From NCBI GenBank assembly GCA_965247385.1, contig CBDFHG010000003.1, forward strand, positions 286,497 through 350,496: 64,000 nt of DNA, read 5' to 3'. A program made the translations under genes and the position numbers. The notes beneath the pieces are model-generated. The model was not told the origin of the DNA. It made no database searches and was given only the letters and a program-made list of their open reading frames with translations. The DNA is from Thermohalobaculum sp965247385. GTDB lineage: Bacteria > Pseudomonadota > Alphaproteobacteria > Rhodobacterales > Rhodobacteraceae. Positions 7,849 to 17,649 of this stretch are shown here, piece by piece; positions within the stretch are counted from its first letter, which is position 1; each line of letters opens with the position of its first letter.

Positions 7849-9069
7849 ATGATGCAGTTCCCGACCCGGTTCGCGGACTTGCCGGAATATGCGTTCCCAC
7901 GCCTGAGGGCGCTTCTCAAGGACACCGAACCCGGTGGCCCGGTTATTCCTATGTCGATCGGCGAGCCACAGCACGCCATTCCGGATTTTGTTCCCCGCAT
8001 CATGCTGGAGCATTCCGCGACGCTGTCGAAATACCCCCCGAACGAGGGCATTCCCCAACTTCGCGAGGCGATCTCCGGCTGGCTGGGTCGCCGCTATGGC
8101 GCGGCTAAGAGCTACCGTGACCCGGAGCGCAATATCCTGCCGCTGAACGGCACCCGCGAGGGGTTGTTCAACACCTGCCTGGCGCTGTCGCCGGAGGCCA
8201 AAAGCGGTCAGCGCCCCGCCGTGCTGCTGCCCAACCCGTTCTACCAGTGCTACGCGGTGGCGGCGGCGATGGCGGGGGCCGAGCCGATCTACCTTCCCTG
8301 CACACCGGAAACCGGCCATCTGCCGGATTTTGCGGGGCTTCCGGCGAACGTGCTGGATCGCACCACGGTTGCCTATGTTTGCTCCCCCGCCAACCCGCAG
8401 GGTGCGGTGGCGGATCGGCCCTATTGGAAAACCCTGCTGGACCTCGCCGAAAAGCACGATTTCCGGGTCTTCGCCGACGAATGCTACTCCGAGATATACC
8501 GCGACCTGGCCCCCACCGGCGCGCTGGAGGTGGCCGCCGATATCGGCGCAAATCCCGACCGGCTGGTGGTGTTCCACTCGCTCTCGAAACGCTCGAACCT
8601 GGCCGGCCTGCGCTCCGGCTTCGCGGCAACCGGAGCGGGTAATATGGCGCGGATGATACAACTGCGATCCTATGCCGGTGCCGCGATGCCGATTCCGGCG
8701 CAGTATGCTGCTGCGGCAACATGGGCCGACGAAAGTCACGTCGTGGCCAATCGGGCTCTCTATCAGGAGAAATTTACGCTCGCAGATGATATACTGGGCA
8801 ATATGCCGGGTTACATGTCGCCCCGGGCCGGGTTCTTCCTGTGGCTTCGGGTCGGTGACGATGGTGATGGCGGCGGCGGCGAGGCGGCCGCACTGCGCTT
8901 GTGGCGCGAGGCAGGGGTGCGCTGCTTGCCCGGTGCATATTTGTCGCGTCCCGCGCCCGGATGGCTTGGTGGCGGCGATCCGGGTTCCGCGTATGTGCGT
9001 CTGGCGCTGGTTGCGCCCGCCCCCGACGTGCGCCGGGGACTGGAGGCCGTGCGTGCGGTTCTGAGCTGA
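7849..9069 (+). CDS. dapC: Class I/II aminotransferase, DapC-like
   Basis: About 406 residues, PLP-dependent fold-type I aminotransferase. It begins FPTRFADLPEYAFPRLRALLKD and has IPMSIGEPQHAIPDFV, the pattern of N-succinyldiaminopimelate transaminases of lysine and peptidoglycan precursor synthesis. The PLP lysine is in HSLSKRSNLAGLRSGF, and VAYVCSPANPQGAVAD and ADECYSEIY are the usual cofactor-contact motifs. ATG 7849 is preceded by GTGAGG; ATG 7852 is equally possible, and a GTG at 7840 overlaps that ribosome-binding site. It lies just upstream of ftsK. Function by family resemblance. Confidence 0.82.
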   Translation: MMQFPTRFADLPEYAFPRLRALLKDTEPGGPVIPMSIGEPQHAIPDFVPRIMLEHSATLSKYPPNEGIPQLREAISGWLGRRYGAAKSYRDPERNILPLNGTREGLFNTCLALSPEAKSGQRPAVLLPNPFYQCYAVAAAMAGAEPIYLPCTPETGHLPDFAGLPANVLDRTTVAYVCSPANPQGAVADRPYWKTLLDLAEKHDFRVFADECYSEIYRDLAPTGALEVAADIGANPDRLVVFHSLSKRSNLAGLRSGFAATGAGNMARMIQLRSYAGAAMPIPAQYAAAATWADESHVVANRALYQEKFTLADDILGNMPGYMSPRAGFFLWLRVGDDGDGGGGEAAALRLWREAGVRCLPGAYLSRPAPGWLGGGDPGSAYVRLALVAPAPDVRRGLEAVRAVLS

Positions 9070-9112
9070 CGCGCCCGAACGAGCGGCCGGGAGAGGAACG
9101 AGGAAAGACGAG

Positions 9113-11716
9113 ATGGCATTTTTCTCTGGCGAACGCGCCACACCGCTGGTCGACAGCGAGATGTCCGAGGCCATGCGCCGCCGGCTGGGCGAACTGACCG
9201 GGCTGGGCTGGGCCGCGCTGGCGATCGCGCTGGGCGTTTGCCTCGCCAGTTACGATATCAATGATTCCAGCCATTTCAGTTCGACCGCCGCGCCGCCTTC
9301 CAACTGGCTTGGCCGCGTCGGAGCGATCCTTGCGGACCCGATGATGCGCGCTTTTGGCGCCGCAAGCTGGGGTCTGGTGGTATTCCTCGGCGCCTGGTCC
9401 GTGCGCTTCCTGTTCCATTTGGGCGAGCGCCGCCTGGTGCGCCGATTGCTGATTGCGCCATTGGCGTTCCTGATCGGCACGTTCTTCGCCTCGACCCATG
9501 CGCCATGGGACAGTTGGCAGCTTTCCTCCGGCCTTGGCGGGTTCGTCGGCGACACCGTGGTGGTCTCGCTGATCGGCATCCTGCCGATGGGCGCGACGGC
9601 GGCATTGCAGAGCCTGTCGGTGGTCTTCGGCGCCAGTCTGACCGCCGCCGCCGGTGCGGCGTTGGGTATCACCGCCCCGGAGGCCTGGTCCATCGCCCGC
9701 TGGATGTCGCGCTCGCTGTTGCAGACCGTGCGCCAATGCCTGAGCGGTCTCGGTGGATTGCTGCGGGCGCTGGTGGCGAAGTATCGCGCCTGGCGGACCC
9801 GGCCGCGCTCCGAGCGGATGGCTCCGGCCGAGCCGACCGGAAGCTGGAAACAGCGGATTCTGGCAGCCAAACGCACCCCGCGCGGCGAGCCGCCGATGAC
9901 CCGCGACGGGGCCGATGATGATCATGCGGACGCCTACGATGACGACGGCGAGGACAACCATTCCGGCGCGACCCGACAGGATCAAGCGCTCAACAGTGCC
10001 ATCCGCGCCCTGACCGGAATCGTGGGCGAGCCGGAAACGCCGGCGCCACGTTCGCGCCCGAAACCGGTCGCTGTGGCGCCGGTTGCAGTCGCGACCGGGG
10101 CGGCGCGCAGTCCGGTCGCTCAGCGCAAGGCCCGCCCAGCCAAGATGAGCCGCCGCGCAACGCGCGAGCAGGAGCCGATGTTGTTCGAGAGCCTGAACGA
10201 GGCCGAAGCCTATGAGGCGCCGCCGCTGGGGCTCCTCGAGAAAGCGGTCCCGGTGATCCGTCCGCAGACCTCGGGCAACGCTCTGCACGAGAATGCGCGG
10301 ATGCTGGAGACCGTGCTGGAGGATTATGGCGTGCGCGGCGAGATCACCGCGGTCAAACCCGGGCCGGTGGTTACCCTCTACGAACTGGAACCCGCGCCGG
10401 GCCTGAAGGCCAGCCGGGTCATCGGCCTGTCTGACGACATCGCCCGCTCGATGTCAGCTCTGGCGGCGCGCGTCTCGACCGTGCCGGGGCGTTCGGTGAT
10501 CGGCATTGAGTTGCCCAATGCCGAGCGCGAAAAGGTGCTGCTGCGTGAGTCGCTGGAAAGCCCTGCCTATGGTGACAGTCAGGTCAAGCTGGCGCTGGCA
10601 CTGGGCAAGGACATCTCCGGCCAGCCGGTGGTGGCCAACCTCGCCAAGATGCCGCATCTGTTGATCGCCGGTACCACTGGCTCGGGCAAGTCGGTGGCGA
10701 TCAACACCATGATCCTGTCACTCTTGTATCGGCTCAGCCCGAAGCAGTGCCGCATGATCATGATCGACCCGAAGATGCTGGAGCTCTCGGTCTACGACGA
10801 CATCCCGCACTTGCTTGCCCCGGTGGTTACCGACCCGAAGAAGGCGCTGGTGGCGTTGAAATGGGTCGTCGCCGAGATGGAAGAGCGCTACCGCAAGATG
10901 TCGAAGCTGGGGGTGCGCAACATCGACGGCTACAACGCCCGGGTCCGTGATTCGCTGAAGAAGGGCGCGGATTTCAGCCGTGTCGTCCAGATCGGTTTCG
11001 ATGAGAGCACCGGCGAGCCGGTTTACGAGAGCGAGAGCCTGACGCCCGAGGAGATGTCCTATATCGTCGTCATCGTCGATGAACTGGCCGATCTGATGAT
11101 GGTCGCAGGCAAGGAAATCGAGGCCTGCATCCAGCGCCTGGCGCAGATGGCGCGGGCCTCGGGCATCCACCTGATCATGGCCACCCAGCGGCCCTCGGTC
11201 GATGTCATCACCGGCACCATCAAGGCCAATTTCCCGACCCGGATCTCGTTCCAGGTCACCTCGAAGATCGACAGCCGTACGATCCTGGGCGAGCAGGGGG
11301 CCGAGCAGCTTCTGGGCATGGGCGACATGCTCTACATGGCTGGCGGCGGGCGCATCACCCGCGTTCACGGCCCCTTCGTCTCGGACGAGGAGGTCGAAGA
11401 AGTGGTGCGGCGCCTGAAAGGCCTCGGCGTGCCGGAATACGTCGGCGCGGTCACCGAAGGCGGCGATGAGGAAACCCAGGCACTGATCGACGAGAAACTT
11501 GGGCTGGCGGTTGCGGGCGACAGCGAAGACACCCTTTACGACAAGGCCGTGTCGATCGTCGCGCGGGACCGGAAATGCTCGACCAGCTATATCCAGCGCA
11601 AGCTCGCCATCGGCTACAACAAGGCCGCCCGCCTGGTCGAGCAGATGGAAGGCAATGGCATCGTCAGTCCGGCCAATGCCGTTGGCAAGCGCGACATTAT
11701 GATCGAGGAGCAGTAA
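9113..11716 (+). CDS. ftsK: DNA translocase FtsK
   Basis: 867-residue septal DNA motor that clears chromosome ends into daughter cells and acts with XerCD at dif. The N-terminal 190 residues contain four or more membrane segments. An acidic, Ala/Pro-rich linker follows (about 260-370), then the alpha/beta motor with Walker A IAGTTGSGKSVAIN (about 520) and Walker B YIVVIVDELADLM. The C-terminal gamma winged helix is present (CSTSYIQRKLAIGYNKAARLVEQME). A GAGGAACGAGGAAAG stretch precedes ATG 9113. lolA follows after 42 bases, the usual order in Rhodobacterales. Confidence 0.95.
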   Translation: MAFFSGERATPLVDSEMSEAMRRRLGELTGLGWAALAIALGVCLASYDINDSSHFSSTAAPPSNWLGRVGAILADPMMRAFGAASWGLVVFLGAWSVRFLFHLGERRLVRRLLIAPLAFLIGTFFASTHAPWDSWQLSSGLGGFVGDTVVVSLIGILPMGATAALQSLSVVFGASLTAAAGAALGITAPEAWSIARWMSRSLLQTVRQCLSGLGGLLRALVAKYRAWRTRPRSERMAPAEPTGSWKQRILAAKRTPRGEPPMTRDGADDDHADAYDDDGEDNHSGATRQDQALNSAIRALTGIVGEPETPAPRSRPKPVAVAPVAVATGAARSPVAQRKARPAKMSRRATREQEPMLFESLNEAEAYEAPPLGLLEKAVPVIRPQTSGNALHENARMLETVLEDYGVRGEITAVKPGPVVTLYELEPAPGLKASRVIGLSDDIARSMSALAARVSTVPGRSVIGIELPNAEREKVLLRESLESPAYGDSQVKLALALGKDISGQPVVANLAKMPHLLIAGTTGSGKSVAINTMILSLLYRLSPKQCRMIMIDPKMLELSVYDDIPHLLAPVVTDPKKALVALKWVVAEMEERYRKMSKLGVRNIDGYNARVRDSLKKGADFSRVVQIGFDESTGEPVYESESLTPEEMSYIVVIVDELADLMMVAGKEIEACIQRLAQMARASGIHLIMATQRPSVDVITGTIKANFPTRISFQVTSKIDSRTILGEQGAEQLLGMGDMLYMAGGGRITRVHGPFVSDEEVEEVVRRLKGLGVPEYVGAVTEGGDEETQALIDEKLGLAVAGDSEDTLYDKAVSIVARDRKCSTSYIQRKLAIGYNKAARLVEQMEGNGIVSPANAVGKRDIMIEEQ

Positions 11717-11758
11717 GATCGCCGTTGTATTGCCAGAATTCATTGCCAAGTAAGGCCC

Positions 11759-12367
11759 ATGACCAGACGAATCTTTCTCGTCGGCGCACTCGCCGCCCTG
11801 CTAATGCCCGCATTCACCCAGATGGCGGCGGCCCAGATGTCGGGGGCCGACGCACGCGACCTCGCGCGTATCTCGAACTATCTCAACGGCGTGAAGACGC
11901 TGGAGGGCAGCTTCGTCCAGATCGGCCATGACGGCGAGTTGTCCGAAGGGCTGTTCTACCTGCGCCGCCCTGGCCGCATCAGGTTCGAGTACAAGCCGCC
12001 GAACCCGGCGCTGGTCGTCGCCGACGGGACCTGGGTCGGGGTCTACGACACGCGGCTGAACACGCTCGACCGAATACCGCTGAAATCGACGCCGCTGTAT
12101 CTCCTGCTGCGCAAGAAGGTCGATCTGCGCAAGGACGGCGCAATCCGCTCGATCGAGCGCGGCCCGGGCCTGATGCGGGTCACCGCGATCGACCCGGACG
12201 AGCCCGACCAGGGTTCGATCACCATGGTGTTCGCCGAGAACCCGCTGGAACTGCGCCAATGGATCGTGGTCGACCCCCAGGGGCTGACGACAACGGTGGC
12301 GCTGAGCGAGATGCGCTCGAACGTCGAACTCGACCCGAATTTATTCTTTATCGAGGACCCGCAGTAG
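11759..12367 (+). CDS. lolA: LolA-like outer-membrane lipoprotein carrier
   Basis: 202-residue periplasmic chaperone that carries lipoproteins from the LolCDE complex to the outer membrane. It has a clear signal peptide (MTRRIFLVGALAALLMPAF...AAA, cleavage around residue 25) and the LolA core: ISNYLNGVKTLEGSFVQI, FYLRRPGRIRFEYKPP and VADGTWVGVYD. It is 42 bases downstream of ftsK on the same strand, probably co-transcribed. In related genomes xth follows directly; here 5.3 kb of accessory DNA intervenes. Confidence 0.88.
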   Translation: MTRRIFLVGALAALLMPAFTQMAAAQMSGADARDLARISNYLNGVKTLEGSFVQIGHDGELSEGLFYLRRPGRIRFEYKPPNPALVVADGTWVGVYDTRLNTLDRIPLKSTPLYLLLRKKVDLRKDGAIRSIERGPGLMRVTAIDPDEPDQGSITMVFAENPLELRQWIVVDPQGLTTTVALSEMRSNVELDPNLFFIEDPQ

Positions 12368-12438
12368 GAGGGATGCGCCGGGACATGCCAGGCACTAGCC
12401 ATATCGCGAAGCAGAGCCTGAGGAAGTAAGCGATTGAT

Positions 12439-12684
12439 ATGTATCACGACGTCGCGGCATTTTTGCTCGTAGTAAGTTTTCCGGCGATCATTATTGTGGA
12501 AATCCGCTGGCGAATCTTATCGAAAATACGATTGCGCGAACTTTTGCCGAATGAACCGGACATTTTGCGCATGCCTTTCCTTTTCGATATCGTCCCTCAA
12601 TCGGTTCCTGACACGGAAAATGGTCGAAAGTTTCTCGCTCAACGACGCCAGAAACTTAAAAAATGTTTGTCGTCGACGGCGTGA
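12439..12684 (+). CDS. Small membrane-anchored hypothetical protein, possibly frameshifted
   Basis: 81-residue ORF with one N-terminal hydrophobic segment (AAFLLVVSFPAIIIVEI) followed by a basic region and LRELLPNEPDILRMP; not recognised. GAGGAA lies upstream of ATG 12439. It ends just after a run of six A residues (12657-12662). Directly behind it, in the next frame, lies a 24-residue hydrophobic ORF (12663-12737, MFVVDGVITVVAMIAMAIM...). One added base in the A run would join them into a two-segment membrane protein of about 100 residues. It is either a disrupted gene, a slippage-made product, or two separate short ORFs. Confidence 0.4.
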   Translation: MYHDVAAFLLVVSFPAIIIVEIRWRILSKIRLRELLPNEPDILRMPFLFDIVPQSVPDTENGRKFLAQRRQKLKKCLSSTA

Positions 12685-12776
12685 TAACGGTCGTTGCGAT
12701 GATCGCTATGGCGATCATGACTATCTGGCCAAAGTAGGGCGCGTGCGAGCGGCGCCCGAGCTAACCGCGAATTTTG

Positions 12777-12958
12777 GTGACGGCGGATTAGGTGGCGTAT
12801 CCTGGGTGTGATTCAGACATCTATAAGTTCCATGAAAAGAAAGATACGCCATGACGACTTCTACAGTTACGCCTCTGGTTCAGCCGGGGAAGTTTTCCGA
12901 TCTGTTGACGGAGGTTCTGCGTTCGGGCGCGCAGCGTTTGCTTGCCGATGCGGTTAAC
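12777..12958 (+). pseudogene. IS256-family left end and transposase N-terminus remnant
   Basis: GTGACGGCGG...AGGTGGCGTATC at 12777-12801 matches, with small changes, the outer end of the IS256 copy near 44420-44465. A start at 12851 then reads MTTSTVTPLVQPGKF...LTEVLRSGAQRLLADAV, the N-terminal 36 residues of an IS256 transposase, before homology stops at about 12958, where an ISNCY fragment in the other orientation begins. It is a fragment with no catalytic domain. Confidence 0.7.
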
Positions 12959-13244
12959 AGCCCATCGGGTTCCACCGGATCAAGCATTGTGCTCCATGAT
13001 TGTCGGTAGGGATCTTCTCAATGGCGAACAGCGTCTCGCAGTTCGACCGCGCCCGACGCTTTTCCAACGCCCGCTGATGCGATAAAAAGGACGGGCTCTG
13101 CATAAAAAATACCGAAAATGCAGCCATGCCGATATCGGCCATAGTGTCGCTCGAATTGCTTCCCGTGCGCATGTCGGGAAACATCGCGCAGCGGCTACGC
13201 AGAGTGTCTATGAGCGAATCGATAACCACATATAGTAGGTTCAT
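12954..13244 (-). pseudogene. ISNCY-type transposase N-terminal fragment
   Basis: 96-residue frame reading FPDMRTGSNSSDTMADIGMAAFSVFFMQSPSFL...QRALEKRRARSNCETLFAIEKIPTDN, which resembles the N-terminal region of a transposase group usually filed under ISNCY. Homology is lost after KIPTDNH and the DDE domain is absent. The fragment abuts the IS256 remnant tail to tail, so two elements were cut and joined here. The family call is from memory of the motif and is moderate. Confidence 0.6.
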
Positions 13245-13529
13245 TCATATATTTGCCGCCTTGGGAATCCCCTTTGTAACGCCATAATGAGAATTGCTGC
13301 TACACTTGCATACAGGTTCCGAACCGGGTTATCAGATTCGAGACACTTGCAATGGACCCACTTATCCAGCGGCCCAGGGGGCGTTTTCATGAACAAGAAT
13401 GACCTGCGTTCGGCGCGGAGCCACAAGTTTAGCGCAGCGTCCCGGTGCGGCGCAGTTTTGCCCCCCCCCAGATTTATCCGGGCTTCACTCCAGCCCCAGC
13501 CAGGCCCGCCGGGCGGGAGGCGTGGCGTG

Positions 13530-16466
13530 ATGCCAGCGGCCCCTCGCCTCGCCGCCCTCCTGCTGGGCCCGCTAATGGTGATCGGCCTGCTGCTCGGGCT
13601 GGCATCGCCAGCCGGAGCGCAGCCGGCGTTCTTTGGTCGAGTGGAAATCGGTACGGTGGCCACCGCAGGCTACATCGACCTGTATTTCCGGTTTGGGGTG
13701 GCCACCGATAACATCGTCTTTCCGGACGCCATCGGCGGCACCGGCGACCTGACCTATTCTCTGGCCGGAGGAGACCATTCACTGAAATCACTGGGGTTCA
13801 GCTTTGATCCGGCCACCCGCACCCTCTCGGGCACACCGACGCTGGCGGGCGCGGGTGAAACAGAGAGTGATGGCTTTGAACTCGTCTACGCGGTGGACGA
13901 CACGGCCAGTGGCCGCGACACCATCACCGTCTTTGTCACGGTGTGCGATGGACGCGGGAGCCCAGATGGCGCAACGGTCTGCTCACCCCCGGCGTTCACC
14001 GCGCTGGGGCTTGCCGAGCGGGTGGCCGGCCAGAGCTACACGGTTGGCACGCCGATCACCGCCCTGACCCTGCCGGAAGCCACCGGCGGCACCGGCACTA
14101 CCCCTCGGTTCCTTTACACCCTGCGCGACGTGCCGGACGGGTTGTCCTTTGATGCGGCCACCCGCAGGCTGTCCGGCACGCCGACCACGGTTGCGGAATC
14201 CACCATCACCTACCGTGTCCAGGACGCCGCGAGTTTGAAAGAAATCTCGCCGAAATTCAAGCTCACCGTGGCCGCGGCCCCCCTGGCGCTGACCGCGCCG
14301 CCCGACCAGAGCTATACCGTGAACACGGCGGTCGACGTGACCCTGCCGGAGGGCAGCGGTGGCACCGGCACCCTGACCTACGCCCTGACCGGGCTGCCGG
14401 CGGGCCTGAGCTTCGATGCGGACAGCCGCGTCCTGTCCGGCACGCCGACCGCGGCGGCGAGCACCGAACTGACCTACACGGTGACCGACGACAATGGCGC
14501 CACCAGCCAGACCTTCACCGTCACCGTGAACGCCGGCCTGGTGCTGACCGCGCCGGACGACCAGAGCTATACCGCGGGCACGCCGATCACCGCCCTGATC
14601 CTGCCGGAAGCGACCGGCGGCACCGCGCCCCGTACCTACACCCTCCTCGGCCAGCCAGACGGACTGAGCTTTGAGCCGAACTCCCGTACGCTGTCGGGCA
14701 CGCCGACCGCGATGACGCCAGCCACCCGGCTGGAATACAGGGTAACCGACGCCAACGGTGCCACCACCAGCCAGATCTTCACCGTCACCGTGGCCGCGGC
14801 CCCCCTGGCGCTGACCGCGCCGCCCGACCAGAGCTATACCGTGGACACGGCGATCGCCGACCTGACCCTGCCGGCGGCGACCGGCGGCACCGGCACCCTG
14901 AACTACACCCTGACCGGGCCGGCGGGCGTCGCCCTGCCGACGGGTCTGACCTTTACCGCAACCACACGCGCGCTGTCGGGCACACCGACTGCGATGGCGA
15001 CCACCACCCTGACCTACACGGTGACCGACGCCAACGGCGCCACGGCCACGGCCGACTTCACCGTCACCGTGGCCTTGCCACGGTTTGCCGACCTCAACCG
15101 CACGATTCTGCCGGAAGTGGCCCGCGCCATCGCCGGCCACACGGTGGGCGCGATTGCGCGGCGCGTGACACAAGCTCGCGCTGACGGCGGCACCGACAGC
15201 GCGGGCAGTTTCAATCTCGGCGGCCAGACCACCGTGGCCGGCGTGGCCGGCGCGCTCGCCGGCCACGGGCAAGCTATGGCTGACGGCACGCTCAGCCTGA
15301 AAGATCTGCTCGGCGGCGGCGACTTTGTCTTGCCGCTGAATGCGCGCGCCGCGGCGGGCGCGCCCGGTCTGTCTTCGGTCGCCTTCTGGGGCGCGGGCGA
15401 CTACAGCAACCTCGACGGTTCCGGCGGGGCGGTGGACTGGGACGGCGACCTGTTCAGCGCCCATCTGGGCGCGGACGCCCGCCTGCGCGACGACCTGCTG
15501 GTCGGCCTGGCGGTGTCCTGGAGTCGGGTCGATCTGGACTACAGCGACCCCGGTCGTAGCGGTGATTATGAGTTCGGTGATTATGAGTTGGACCTCACCA
15601 GCTTCCATCCCTATGTGGGCTGGAGCGCGCTTTCGGGGAAGCTGGATCTGTGGGCCACCGTGGGCTACGGCTGGGGCGATCTGGAGATCGCCAATGAGGC
15701 GCAGCAAGCGTCGAGCGATGTCGAGATGCGCACTGTGGCCGTGGGCGGCCTCGGCCGGTTGTTGAAGGTGGGCGCGACCACGCTCCGGCTCAAGGGCGAC
15801 GCTTTGCTGACGGAGATGGAAGTGGAGGGTAGCGATGAGATGGCGGCCCTGACGGTGGACGCGCGGCGGGTGCGGATGATCCTGGAAGGGAGCCGGACGC
15901 ACACGCTGGCAGACGGGGCGCAGCTGGAGCCGAGCCTGGAGGTCGGGGTGCGGCATGACGGCGGCGACGGCGAGACCGGTTTCGGGGCCGAACTGGGTGG
16001 CGGCGTGCGCTACAGCAATCCGGTCATGGGCCTGACCCTGGAAGGCCGGGCGCGCACCCTGGTGGGACGGGACAGCTATGGGGAATGGGGCGTTAATGGC
16101 CTGATTCGCCTGGAGCGAGGAAACGGGCGCGGGCTGTCGTTCAACCTGAGTCCCGGCTACGGCAAGACCGGCAGCGGCACCCAAGGATTGTGGCAACAGG
16201 GCCTGCACGACAAGATCGACGGCGCGCGGGATTACGGCGCGCGCATGGACCTGCGCCTTGGCTACGGGCTGCCCGCGTTCGGCGGGCGCGGTCTGCTGAC
16301 CCCCTACAGCGAGGTGACCTTCGGCGACTCTGCCAGAAATTATCGCCTGGGGATGGAATGGGAACTTGGCGCGTTGTTTGAGCTGAATTTGACCGGCGAG
16401 CGCCACGAGAGTAGCGACGGTGCCGCCGATCACGCGATCATGCTGAAAGGCGAAGTCCGCTTTTAG
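13530..16466 (+). CDS. Autotransporter with five Ig-like (He_PIG) repeats
   Basis: 978 residues from ATG 13530, which has GGGAGG upstream and opens directly on a signal peptide (MPAAPRLAALLLG...SPAGA, cut near residue 30). Residues about 45-520 contain five putative Ig-like repeats, each built as LPEATGGTG...LSFD...LSGTPT...YTVTD.NGAT..FTVTV. Residues about 610-978 form an autotransporter beta-barrel (AFWGAGDYSNLDG onward) ending in the outer-membrane signature GEVRF with terminal Phe. The repeats would be displayed on the surface, probably for adhesion. The gene is flanked on both sides by transposase fragments within the lolA-xth interval, which suggests transfer. Confidence 0.88.
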   Translation: MPAAPRLAALLLGPLMVIGLLLGLASPAGAQPAFFGRVEIGTVATAGYIDLYFRFGVATDNIVFPDAIGGTGDLTYSLAGGDHSLKSLGFSFDPATRTLSGTPTLAGAGETESDGFELVYAVDDTASGRDTITVFVTVCDGRGSPDGATVCSPPAFTALGLAERVAGQSYTVGTPITALTLPEATGGTGTTPRFLYTLRDVPDGLSFDAATRRLSGTPTTVAESTITYRVQDAASLKEISPKFKLTVAAAPLALTAPPDQSYTVNTAVDVTLPEGSGGTGTLTYALTGLPAGLSFDADSRVLSGTPTAAASTELTYTVTDDNGATSQTFTVTVNAGLVLTAPDDQSYTAGTPITALILPEATGGTAPRTYTLLGQPDGLSFEPNSRTLSGTPTAMTPATRLEYRVTDANGATTSQIFTVTVAAAPLALTAPPDQSYTVDTAIADLTLPAATGGTGTLNYTLTGPAGVALPTGLTFTATTRALSGTPTAMATTTLTYTVTDANGATATADFTVTVALPRFADLNRTILPEVARAIAGHTVGAIARRVTQARADGGTDSAGSFNLGGQTTVAGVAGALAGHGQAMADGTLSLKDLLGGGDFVLPLNARAAAGAPGLSSVAFWGAGDYSNLDGSGGAVDWDGDLFSAHLGADARLRDDLLVGLAVSWSRVDLDYSDPGRSGDYEFGDYELDLTSFHPYVGWSALSGKLDLWATVGYGWGDLEIANEAQQASSDVEMRTVAVGGLGRLLKVGATTLRLKGDALLTEMEVEGSDEMAALTVDARRVRMILEGSRTHTLADGAQLEPSLEVGVRHDGGDGETGFGAELGGGVRYSNPVMGLTLEGRARTLVGRDSYGEWGVNGLIRLERGNGRGLSFNLSPGYGKTGSGTQGLWQQGLHDKIDGARDYGARMDLRLGYGLPAFGGRGLLTPYSEVTFGDSARNYRLGMEWELGALFELNLTGERHESSDGAADHAIMLKGEVRF

Positions 16467-16476
16467 CACGCACTTC

Positions 16477-17187
16477 TCACCCTATGGATTTTGGGCAGCG
16501 GTTTTGCTGATTTTGCCCCAGGTATTTCTGCCCGGCACGGTTTTTCGGCCTTGCCGCGCGCCGCGTTGGCGACGGCGTCACCGCGCGCCATTGTAATGGC
16601 AAGTTTGGCGTGTTTCGGCCACGGCGAGCCGGCCGGCGGCCGGGCCGGTGTGCCGAGGCGGCGGGGTATCGGCGTTTCAGCGCGATAATCGCGCGTGGGC
16701 CTGGGCGAACTCCCTCTGACAAGGATGGCTGGTTGCCATCGAGACGACGACGCGGCGCACACTCACCACGACCCGGCACCACGACCCGGGCGCCGAGCTT
16801 CAGCAGTTTCAGGCGGATCGTGCCGCAGGTGGCATTTTTCAACCGCGTCTGTTGCAAACCCACGCGCCTGATCGCCTCCATCAGGACACAGGCGAAGGAC
16901 GCGAACCACAGGCGCAGTTGGTTGGCACGCATGGTGCTGGGCGATGTGCGGTCAGCGAACAGGTTGAGCCGGCATTCCTTGATCCGGTTCTCCATCTCGC
17001 CCCGGGCACAGTAGAGATCCTCGTAGAGGGCCCGCCCGTCATATTCATCATCAGTCGCGCTGGCGAGGAGCTTTGGAATCGACTCAAGCAGCAGCTGAAG
17101 GCGTGAAACTACGAACCCGAGCTCTCCAATCACGATGAGCGTCCTCAAGAAACGATGGTTCTCGCGACCGGGTAGTATCTTAAAGCC
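16477..17187 (-). pseudogene. IS1380-family transposase, C-terminal remnant
   Basis: The minus-strand frame carries YEDLYCARGEMENRIKECRL, FADRTSPSTMRANQLRLWF and NATCGTIRLKLLKLGARV, the C-terminal signature of IS1380 transposases (the YCARGEMENRIKE block carries the last catalytic Glu). The N-terminal two thirds are missing: a stop lies upstream at about 17188 and unrelated sequence follows. After about 16800 the homology gives way to low-complexity sequence. Confidence 0.75.
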
Positions 17188-17361
17188 CTATGATCGATTT
17201 CTGTATCAGGCATTGGCCGACCATGTGACGGATCAGTTGGAGGAGAGCCTCTTCGTCGACCTGATCGAATGGAAGAAACCGCTCGCCGCGCAGTGCCTCG
17301 AATGCTTCTTGTGCAGCCCGGTGCTGATCAGCTGTCAAGGCCCGCACATCAAGCGTGTGGG

Positions 17362-17649
17362 AGCCAAATTCAGGCGCTGGACCGGGAACAGCCGGTGTTG
17401 CCGATGATGCCGGGCATACCCGAGATGCGGACCCACAATTATGTTCGCCATGGCACCACCTCGCTGTTTGCCGCCCTCGATGTGGCGACCGGCTTCGTCA
17501 TCGGCAAATGCTACAAGCGTCACCGCGCCAAGGAGTTTTTCGATTTTCTGAAACAGATCGACGCCAATGTGCCCGACGAATTGGATGTCCATATCATCAT
17601 GGACAATTACGCCACCCACAAAACCCACCGAATAAAAAATAACGGTTAG
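17362..17649 (+). pseudogene. IS630-family transposase, internal DDE fragment
   Basis: The frame reads SQIQALDREQPVLPMMPG, then THNYVRHGTTSLFAALDVATGFVIG and HIIMDNYATHKTHRIKNNG before a stop. These are the first and second catalytic-Asp regions of an IS630 DDE domain, though the VDEK just before SQIQ is lost. The C-terminal end with the last acidic residue is missing. The break point at the N-terminal side is almost the same as the one ending the IS630 fragment at 51.7-52.2 kb, so the two pieces are nearly complementary. The 17190-17360 stretch before it has no recognisable gene. Confidence 0.72.

Noticed and set aside
7696..9174. 492-residue minus-strand frame
   Set aside because: Opposite the dapC-like aminotransferase, which has the PLP motifs; the minus frame has none.
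13983..16469. 828-residue open frame on the minus strand
   Set aside because: It is the antisense of the autotransporter gene. Open antisense frames are common in high-GC DNA, and the sense frame has a signal peptide, Ig repeats and a beta-barrel.
17135..17407. 90-residue ORF before the IS630 fragment
   Set aside because: The composition is not clearly coding and no homology is recognised; it spans the junction of IS1380 and IS630 debris.
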